Origin: Magnolia sinica
Taxonomy: Eukaryota; Streptophyta; Magnoliopsida; Magnoliales; Magnoliaceae
Length of the DNA stretch: 64,000 nucleotides
Assembly (NCBI RefSeq): GCF_029962835.1
Contig: NC_080588.1
Coordinates: 15,146,001 to 15,210,000 of the forward strand
Direction: 5' to 3'
The translations under genes and the position numbers were made by a program. Below the pieces are notes generated by a model. The model saw only the letters and a list, made by a program, of their open reading frames with translations, searched no databases and had not been told where the DNA came from. This document shows positions 56,466 to 64,000 of the stretch, in pieces. Each line of letters begins with the position of its first letter. Positions within the stretch are counted from its first letter, which is position 1.

Positions 56466-57420
56466 CCAAAGGGGCATATCGACTGCTGCTGGCCTAAGTA
56501 GGATCCCGAACCCCTATGCTTGGCCAAGGGGTGACCATTGCTTTCGTTGTGGCCAGCCAGGTCACCTATCAAATAACTATCCCCAGCGACAAGTGACGAA
56601 CCTCGCCATTAATGATGGTAGTGCTGAATACGGTGACGAGAATCGAGGTATTTAGGAACTAGAGCATGCCACAGAAGAAGAAATGGACGAATCAGGTTGG
56701 GTTTAGCAGGATCATGGCGAATCGCTTATCATGAGGTGACTATTGTATGTGCCAAGAAAAGAAGTACACCCACAATGACATAACATCTTCCGAATTAGGT
56801 TTACTATGAATCAAAAAGTCCGTGATGTGATCATCGACAATGGGAGCAGCGAGAACATCATCTCTATGTTAATGGTAGAAAAATTGCAGTTGAAAATGGA
56901 GCGTCATCCCTCTCCATATATGATCGGTTGGATTAAGAAGGTCAGTAAAACAAAGGTAATTGAACAATGCACCATATCATTTTCAATTGGCAAGATTATA
57001 AAGATGAAGTAGTATGCGGTGTGGTTGACATAGAAGTATGTCACATACTACTCGGTTGACCCTAGTAATCCGACCGTAACGCCACTCACAAAAGGCGAAA
57101 TAATGTGTATATTTTCGTTAAGGATAGGCGGAGAACCATATTGGCCCCTATGGATCCAGAAGGACCACCTGAAACTTTTAAAGTGGTGGGTGGCTTCCTC
57201 TTAACCATACGAGACTTCGTGGAGGAATCCAAAGAAACAAGATAGGCCTATGCATTAATTATAAAAAGGAAAAAACTCAATCCCACTAACATCCCTGATG
57301 AACTAAAACCTTTAATGCATGAGTTTAAAAAAAAAATTTGGCCTGATGACCTTCCCGATGAATTGCCTCCATGCGAGATATCCAACACCATATCGACCTT
57401 GTCCCTGGGTCCAGCTTACC
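56466..57420 (+). pseudogene. pro: element C gag knuckle and aspartic protease
   Basis: 56537-56578 encodes CFRCGQPGHLSNNY, a CCHC knuckle whose last Cys is Tyr. 56806-57012 is protease: VIIDNGSSENIISMLMVEKL, QLKMERHPSPYMIGWIKK, SFSIGK. The usual active-site DSGS reads DNGS. Later GRPW-type sequence is decayed near 57045-57100, and 57290-57420 reads the linker before RT. Confidence 0.8.
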
Positions 57421-58500
57421 CAATCGTCCTCACTATCAGATAAGTCTAAAGGAGTGTGAAATTCTATAAGGGCAAGTGGAGGAACTAATCTGTAAAGGTC
57501 TTATCCGAGAAAGCATGAACCCATGTGTCGTACATTCTCTATTAACTCATAAGAAAGATGGGAGTTGGTGCATATGTGTCGACAGTTGTGCCATCAACAA
57601 AATTACCATAAAATACAGGTTTTCCATACCATGGCTGGATGAGAACTTGAGTTGGCGCATGTGTGTCAACACAACCCTCAAGCACGAGGTTGATGAACCA
57701 AGTTTTGAAACCTTTTATCGTGTGGTTCGTTGTTGTTTATTTCAATGATATTTTAATATATAGTTAAGACGAAACCACCCATATGGAACACCTCAAGAAG
57801 GTCCTTCAAGTGTTCACTGAAAATAAACTGTATCTCAATTTTAAAAAGTACAGCTTCATGACCGATAGCCCGTTGTTTCTAGGCTTTGTCGTAACATCTA
57901 TGTGCATTCGGGTGGATGAGGAAAAGGTGAAGACAATCAGAGAATGACCGGTTCCCACAAATATTCACGAAGTGTAAAGCTTTTATGAACTAAAAACATT
58001 CTCTCATCGGTCCGTGAAGACTTTCAGTACTATTGTATCACTAATCACAAATTACACGGAGAATGGACAGTTTTAGTGGACTGACGAAGCCGACGGAATC
58101 TTTGTTGAAATTAAGCACATGTTGTCCACAACCCCGGTTCTTGTACTTTCTAACTTCGACAAATTGTTTGAAGTCGAATGTGATACCTCATATGTCGGAA
58201 TTAAGGAAGTTTTGTCTTGAGAAGGCAAGCCGGTAGTCTTCTACAATGAGAAACTTAGCGAAGCACGTAAGAAGTGGTATACATATGAGATCGAATTGTA
58301 CGCAGTGGTCTAGGCACTACAATGTTGGTGACATTATTTGATTCAAAGGAAATTTATACTTTACACAGACTATTAAGCTCTCAAATTCATTAATAGACAA
58401 GCTAACATTAACCGTGTGCATGCTAGGTAGATCTCATTTTTGCAGGAATTCACGTTCGTGCTAAAACATAAATTTGGGCAACAGAATTAAGTAGCCGATG
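57421..58500 (+). pseudogene. element C reverse transcriptase / RNase H, with internal deletion
   Basis: 57470-57630 reads [20 protein letters not shown]...[20 protein letters not shown] then [11 protein letters not shown]. The block that should follow (catalytic SKIDLRSGYHQI, about 60-70 residues) is missing. The sequence jumps to [20 protein letters not shown] (about 57695-57755), where YFDD is YFND. The thumb and connection follow (MEHLKKVLQVFTENKLYLNF), then RNase H blocks (VLSNFDKLFEVECDTSYVGI, about 58140; LYTDY-stop-ALKF, about 58360). Enzymatically dead. Confidence 0.85.
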
Positions 58501-59760
58501 CACTGAGTTGTCGTGCAACTTTGTTAGTGACTATGAGCAATGAGGTTGTCGGGTTTAAGCGCCTCAAGGACATATATGCCAACGACGACGACTTCAAGGA
58601 TGCATGGGTTAGATGCCAAGAAGGTCACCCCGGTGACCTACATATGTAAGACGGGTTCCTTTTAAAGGGGAATCGACTGTGCATCCCTAAAAGTTCATTA
58701 AGGGAACGGATCATCCAAGAGCTACATGGAGGTGCCCTTAGTGGACACCTTGGGCGAGACAAGACGCGATCTCTTATGGAAGAACGGTATTATTGGCTGC
58801 AATTGGTATGTGATGTAGGAAAAGCAGTTCAACGTTGTTATGTTTGTCAGACCTCCAAGGGGCAATCTCATAATATGGGCCTCTATACCCCATTACCTGT
58901 GCCTAATGGCCCTTATGAGGATCTATCTATGAACTTCCTGCTTGGTCTCCTATGGACACAACGCAGCATGAATTCGGTGTTTGTGGTAATAGATCATTTC
59001 TCCAAGATGACGCACTTTATCCCATGCAAGAAGACTCTCAATGCAACACACGTGGTGAATCTATTCTTTAGAGAGGTTGTGCGGCTACACGAGGTTCCCA
59101 AGACTATTACTTCTGACCGTGACATGAAGTTCATTAGCCACTTTCGGCGGACCTTATAGCCTTGGTTCGATACACGACTTCAATTCAACAACGCCTACCA
59201 CCCGCAAACTGGCAGACAGACTGAGGCTGTGAATCGCACTTTGGAAAACCTCCTTCGATGTATTTCAGGAGAAAATCCGAAGTAGTGAGATTTAGCCTTG
59301 TCTCAAGCGGAGTTTGTATTCAACAATATCGTGAACCGCTTGACAGGGAAATCCCTTGTCCAGATTATTTACGGACGAGTGCTTCACCATACACTTGACT
59401 TAGTCCCTCTGCCTAAGTTCCTAAGCATGAGCATTGCAGGAAAACAGATGGCAAACATGGTCATGGGCATTCATGCGGAGGTGCAGACCAAGCTACAAGC
59501 CTCAAACGAGAAGTACAAGGAGCAAGCGGACAAGCATTGATAACAAAAAGTATTCGAGGTGGGTAATCACATCATGGTCTATCTGCGGAAAAAAAGATTT
59601 TCGACCGGGACGTATAACAAGTTGAAGAATAAGAAGATTGGGCCAGTACCAATCATACAAAAGATCACTGACAACGCTTACATTGTTGATCTTTCAGAAG
59701 ATATGGCGATCTCACGGATTTCAACGTCGTGAACCTGACCGAGTATTATAAACCAGAGAA
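58501..59760 (+). pseudogene. int: element C integrase
   Basis: Zinc-binding HHCC segment [20 protein letters not shown]...[11 protein letters not shown] (58715-58860), then the core. The first Asp of the usual MDFVLGL motif is Asn (MNFLLGL, about 58930); the second is present (TSDRDMKF, about 59113) and the Glu is present (TEAVNRTLENLL, about 59220). 59298-59540 continues AEFVFNNIVNRLTGKSLVQI...MGIHAEVQTKLQASNEKYKE. The GPY/F-like KIGPVPIIQKITDNAYIVDL lies at about 59636-59695. Stops at 59158 and 59284. Confidence 0.88.
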
Positions 59761-59788
59761 GGATGAGAACTCGATGATAAGTTCTTTT

Positions 59789-59802
59789 ACAGGGGAGGGG
59801 AC
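59789..59802 (+). other. element C polypurine tract
   Basis: ACAGGGGAGGGGAC directly before the 3' LTR. Confidence 0.8.
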
Positions 59803-60478
59803 TGACGGACAGTTTCATGGCCAAGATGGATTAGAAAAGGTTGATCGACGACAGAAGTGATTAGGACCGTCAAACCTTGAATCAGGCGTATCTCGCAATC
59901 TGGGATGAGTTATCGAGCGTAAAATATGTCATTTTGGGGTAAAACGATCTATTTTAGCCACCCAACCCCACTATGCCGGGTTATGCAAGACGGATTTGCG
60001 AAATACCACCAGATTGAAGGTCGTTTCCCTATTTTAATTCCATTTTTACTATAAATAATAAGTTTTAGTTTGATTGTAACTCTTCATCCGTTGGGCTTTA
60101 GGAGTTGTGCCCAACGCGATAAGTTCTTAGAATAATTAGGAGAACAGCTTGGTGAAGTCAAATAGGACACTTACTATTTTTTGGCTGAAAACCTTGTGCA
60201 CTAGTAGACATCACGACCGTCTATAAATAGTTATTTATAGTAAGTTGCGAATTCCGATTTCTCTCCCAATGCTTGGTATCCATATTTAAAGGGCTGTGAA
60301 CTCGTTTATTTCATTCATTAATCAATTTCAAATTGTATAAAATTTATTTTCTACTTTCTTGTTCTTTTCCTTAGTAGATTCAAGGGGTCTCTGTAAGGAG
60401 TCCAGAGAAGTTCCGTAGATTGGAACAGTTATCCTCTCTAGGAAGACGATGCTCGACCTCACATCCTCCCCTACTTCA
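59803..60478 (+). repeat. element C 3' LTR
   Basis: 676 bp, TGACGGACAG to CTACTTCA, followed by TSD TGGGT. Confidence 0.85.
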
Positions 60479-60483
60479 TGGGT

Positions 60484-60989
60484 ACACCCCACATGTCCCA
60501 CGCATGTAGACGTCTATTCAAGTGAGCCACTTAAACTAGCCTGCGCACGTATAAACACAAATGTACATATATGATTGGATGAGAAACCAAGGTATATTAA
60601 TTTTAATCATTTTTAGATTGAAGAATTTCCAAATCCGAATATCCCATGCATCAATTTTTACTATTATTTAATATAGAAGATTGAGATTTTTTAAATAAAA
60701 AATTATTAAAAAGTTTTAATTATTATAAGAGAGAAAGCGAGAGGAGGTGATGTGAGCCCCCCCTCTTTCCCTTCGCAGCGGCGCATCGCCACATGGGGCA
60801 CCATCTAAAAGGGATTACCACTGTCTAATGTCCATATCTTGCCGAGCTGCACAAAGCAAGCTGAAACTCGACCCAAAACCCTATTCATGTATCAATCGTC
60901 CCTCTTGAGGGAGCGGGAGCGTGCCAACACGTACCTAGGGTGCATTTTGGAAGTACTCAAATCAGCAATTGGTTGAAACTTTCAACCGT
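60484..60989. other. non-coding sequence
   Basis: No gene. AT-rich at 60590-60730. Ends with the 7-bp CAACCGT (60983-60989) that recurs after the MITE. Confidence 0.4.
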
Positions 60990-61498
60990 TGGACGCGGAT
61001 TAGCTACTGACAAAAGTGACGTCACCAAGTTCTGTGGGCCCTGTCATGATGTATGTGTTACATCCACACCGTCCATCCATTTGGAGAGATCATTTTATGA
61101 CAAGATCCAAAGAATGAGACTGATCAAAGGCTGAAGAGGACCCCATCACAGAAAACAGTGGGGAGAGTGACGCCCACCGTTGAAACCTTTCTAAAGTTCC
61201 AACCTGTTCATGTGTTAACGCACACCTGAGGTAAAACACAAATATCAGCTTGATCGAAAACTTTTTTCCTCTTAGAAGTTTTTAATGGCAGGCGTAACTC
61301 TCCCTACTGTTTTCTGTGCTGAGGTTCACTCGAGCTTTGGATCTGACTCATTCCTTGGTTTATGCCTCAATATGATCTCTCCAAATGGATGGACGGTATG
61401 GATACAAACACACATCATGGTTGGGCCCACAGAACTTGGTGACGTCACTTCAGTAGCGAGTCTCGATACTCAACCGGTCAGCAGCTAATCCGCGTTCA
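60990..61498. mobile_element. fold-back MITE, 509 bp
   Basis: Ends TGGACGCGGATTAGCTACTGAC / GTCAGCAGCTAATCCGCGTTCA, flanked by direct repeats CAACCGT (60983-60989, 61499-61505). The arms stay complementary for about 230 bp (shared GTGACGTCACCAAGTTCTGTGGGCCC, CACCGTCCATCCATTTGGAGAGATCAT), so the whole element can fold into one hairpin. It is non-autonomous; the superfamily is not decided by a 7-bp duplication. The frames inside are not genes. Confidence 0.82.
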
Positions 61499-61505
61499 CA
61501 ACCGT

Positions 61506-61784
61506 CTGGGGACGTCACGGAAACCAAACCGAATTGGATTTCAACAGGTGATGAATTTACAGAAATGGGTCCACCCATCGCAATTCCCGTTTCTCAAGGT
61601 ACATCCAAATGAAGACTTATAATTTATAATAAAGTTTCTAGTTGCATGTGAACCGTCCATTAGGTAATCGGTCCGTCCAAAAGTCGGCATTTCCTTTCAT
61701 TGCCATTCATTTTCCTGGACAAGAATTGGATGATTAATAACTGGTTGGTATAATAAAAATATTATCCGTTTATCTTCCTTTTGT

Positions 61785-61822
<38 letters not shown>

Positions 61823-62141
61823 TTGTTTTTTTTTTGTCTTTTTTCTTGAGCATGATGTTTTTTCAATCGGGACTGTCCATTCAGTGGACCTCATTATGGA
61901 TGGCCTATGTCTCGAAACTCATCGTAACCAAACAGTCATAGCCATCACTTTTCTTCACTTTCTGCCAATTAATTTTAACCATTAAAAGTTTTTCTTTTCT
62001 CTGTCGTCACTTTTAGGCTAGTATTTAGATGGATGGCTAGGATCATCCGACTATACGTATAACCATCCATAGTAGGGCCCACTAGGACCGCCCCGTTTCT
62101 CACACCATTCTGCCACCTGTTCTGCTGCGAGATGCCTCTAC
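61506..62141. other. non-coding sequence with a T/G-rich run
   Basis: No gene. 61785-61850 is a (GTTTT)n-like and poly-T run that keeps frames open by chance. Confidence 0.4.
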
Positions 62142-62147
62142 ATTCAC

Positions 62148-62754
62148 GGGAAGCGGATTGGCTGGTGTACCTCACACTAGCTATATAGCTGCTGTAGGTA
62201 CGTGTCGTGCGAAGACGAGCACGGACGCTCATCGAGTTCCGAATTGTACGAACGGCTTAAAGGAGATCAAATTTACATGGGCCCCATGGTGATGTATTTA
62301 TTATATCTACACCGTTCATCTATTTTTAGAGTTCATTTTAGAGCACTATCCAAAATTGAATCATATCCAAAGATCATCTGGACCATACCATAAATAGCAG
62401 CATAGATAATAATTTTCACCATTAAGGCCCACCATAACGTTTATTTTACATCTAATTTGTTCATAAGGTCAAAAATACCTGAATGAAGAGGAAATTTTTT
62501 TTTTATATTGATCCAAAACTACTGTGACCCCAAAAAGAGCTTCAATGGTATATGTTCAATCCCCCACTGGTTTTTACAGTGTGGTCCAATTGATTGTTAT
62601 ATCTGTCTTATTTTTCGTCTCAAGACTTAAGACAAGCTCGTCAAATGGGTGGACAATTTGGATATAATACATACATCGTGATCAGACCCACAGAACTTGC
62701 TAATGTACAGAAGCGATATAGCTGGTGTGAGGTACAACTGCCAATCCGCTTCCC
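62148..62754. mobile_element. MITE, 607 bp
   Basis: Inverted ends GGGAAGCGGATTGGC(T/A)G...GTACCTCACAC(T/C)AGCTATAT of about 42 bp, flanked by ATTCAC direct repeats (62142-62147, 62755-62760). The interior resembles 47790-48245. No coding capacity. Confidence 0.82.
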
Positions 62755-63689
62755 ATTCACGCGGATTGAACACTGTGAAGCGGCTGGCGTAAAACACACT
62801 ATTGACCTGGCTGGTGCGTTGACGTCACCAAGTCCTGTAGGTAGAGGTGGGCGTCGAGTCGAGTCGGACCGAGTTAGGCCTAACCCGAGTTGATTCGGTT
62901 TTGAAAAGGTTTAACCGAACTCGATCTGACTCGGTACCAAGTTTAGCATGCTTGACTCGATCCGAGTCCGGTCTAGGTTGGGCTGATTCGAACCGAGTCC
63001 GACCCACACAAAAATATAGAGTCGGATCGGGTTCGCACCGATTCAGATCGGGTTTTTACGATAAAAAAAGGTACTATCTCCGTATCTCTCTTTCAATGCT
63101 CACAAGTCACGGGTCTTCTTCGCCACTTTAGGAAGTAACGCACGTTGCTCCTTTACAAACAAACAGATTGGACAGCTCTCTACCATTCTCATTCTCAACG
63201 GCTATTTCTTTTACATCGATATTCTCACAATTTCAATCAAATTATTACTAACCTCAACAGCTAGTGGTGTATGTGTACAAGAGCCTTTAGATGTATATAG
63301 TTATATTTGGATTCAGTTGGAGATCACATAACGTATCTGGACCGTTCATTAAGTCCAGGTCATTGTTTTTTTACTTGTACGTAAAATTCACTATAAGTGG
63401 ATGGTTCTAAATATTTGTGGTAGGAATTATATTTTCCTAATGTTCTTGTCCATTATTCTTAAATTCCATGAATGGATGGTTTAATTTATCGAATGGTCAT
63501 GAAACTTTTCAAGAGAGACATGATGAGTAGACTAGACATAATGGACGGTCCAGATATGTTATGTGATTGCCAACAAGTTGAAAGGTAGCCATGTGGACCG
63601 AAAGCTTCCCATACGCATCATTTGTCAAATTTGTAAAACCTCTTTTTTTCTTTCCTGGCACGAAAAGTTACATCCACCCTTTTATACGG

Positions 63690-63690
<1 letters not shown>

Positions 63691-63731
<41 letters not shown>
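63691..63731. repeat. (CT)n microsatellite
   Basis: About 41 bp of CT. Confidence 0.95.
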
Positions 63732-63732
<1 letters not shown>

Positions 63733-63741
63733 CACTTATAG

Positions 63742-63890
63742 TAAATGACTACTGCACGTCGGACGTAATAGAGGGGAAGGGCGGCTACTGCACGTACGGC
63801 GGATGGAATAGAGGGGAAGGGCGGAAGGGCTACAGCGGGTAGGACAGCACAACGTGTACTATAGATACAGGGAAAGGGCGGAAGTGCTAC
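63742..63890 (+). repeat. short GC-rich tandem repeat
   Basis: Three degenerate units of about 45 bp containing AGAGGGGAAGGGCGG / ACAGGGAAAGGGCGG and CTACTGCACGT. Confidence 0.6.
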
Positions 63891-64000
63891 AATTCTGTTC
63901 GAATCTGATTGGATCAATCCCAAACGGTTCAGATTTTCGGATCGGTGCGGTCCGATTTGCTATTGACCCGAACCCGACCCGATTAACGGTCGGATCTCCC

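Larger units (their letters stand above)
52710..60478 (+). mobile_element. element C: chromovirus-type Ty3/gypsy retrotransposon, degenerate
   Basis: LTRs 52710-53431 and 59803-60478 with perfect TSD TGGGT (52705-52709, 60479-60483), initiator-Met PBS, polypurine tract, and gag, protease, RT, RNase H and integrase remnants in order on the plus strand. LTR mismatch is roughly 14 per 100 over a 210-bp sample (by eye), clearly more than A or B, so C is probably older. Part of gag is replaced by copia sequence, and RT has an internal deletion. Integrase has a GPY/F-like module but I see no chromodomain. Confidence 0.88.
62842..64000. mobile_element. start of a hAT-like non-autonomous element (right end off window)
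   Basis: TAGAGGTGGGCGTCGAGTCG at 62842 is a typical plant hAT terminus, followed by about 220 bp of GAGTCGGACCGAG / CCGAGTCCGACC inverted motifs. The last 100 bp of the window again has GACCCGAACCCGACCCGATT, so the element may run on past 64000. The Ser/Arg-rich frames 62825-63007 and 62847-63131 come from this repeat. Confidence 0.45.

Overview
This window looks like plant (angiosperm) nuclear heterochromatin. I found no intact host gene, no rRNA or complete tRNA gene and no CRISPR array. Almost everything that can be recognised is transposon, and every coding remnant carries stops or frameshifts. The mix of Ty3/gypsy, Ty1/copia, CACTA, SINE and MITE elements is plant-specific. The species cannot be read from the sequence; a magnoliid-type genome is only a weak guess.

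Layout. 1-2640 is the 5' half of an Athila-like Ty3/gypsy element (gag, protease, start of RT), cut by the window edge. 2690-3530 holds a minus-strand plant-mobile-domain (PMD) pseudogene. About 3650-13660 is a degenerate copia element (LTR, initiator-Met PBS, gag). It is interrupted by a scrambled cluster of gypsy LTR pieces (5083-7372) and by a 4.9-kb LTR-like insertion (8005-12869, TSD TATTT).

14438-44143 is an onion-skin nest that can be peeled by target-site duplications. A tRNA-derived SINE is split by an Athila-like element A (14568-44092, minus, TSD GTGGG). Element A is split in its protease by element B (20650-30844, minus, TSD GTCTG) and in its gag by a 9.2-kb CACTA transposon (32415-41603, TSD TCC). 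B keeps gag but has no recognisable pol; most of its interior is an antisense, apparently intron-containing PMD gene. The CACTA has no recognisable transposase. It carries captured exons of the coatomer beta-prime (COPB2) gene, a coiled-coil exon, tandem repeats and a 1.35-kb telomere-like array.

44151-52435 is a large TG...CA insertion (TSD GATCT), possibly a solo LTR, containing a second one of about 5.3 kb full of minisatellites. 52710-60478 is a degenerate chromovirus-type Ty3/gypsy element (plus strand, TSD TGGGT) whose gag is broken by a copia LTR-gag fragment. The right end (60484-64000) is non-coding with two MITEs flanked by short direct repeats, the start of a probable hAT-like element, and microsatellites.

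How the parts relate: nothing here forms a working pathway. The value of the window is the relative chronology and the unusual cargo of B (gag plus antisense PMD gene) and of the CACTA (COPB2 exons plus telomere-like array). All identities and similarities were judged by eye; no alignment or search was run.
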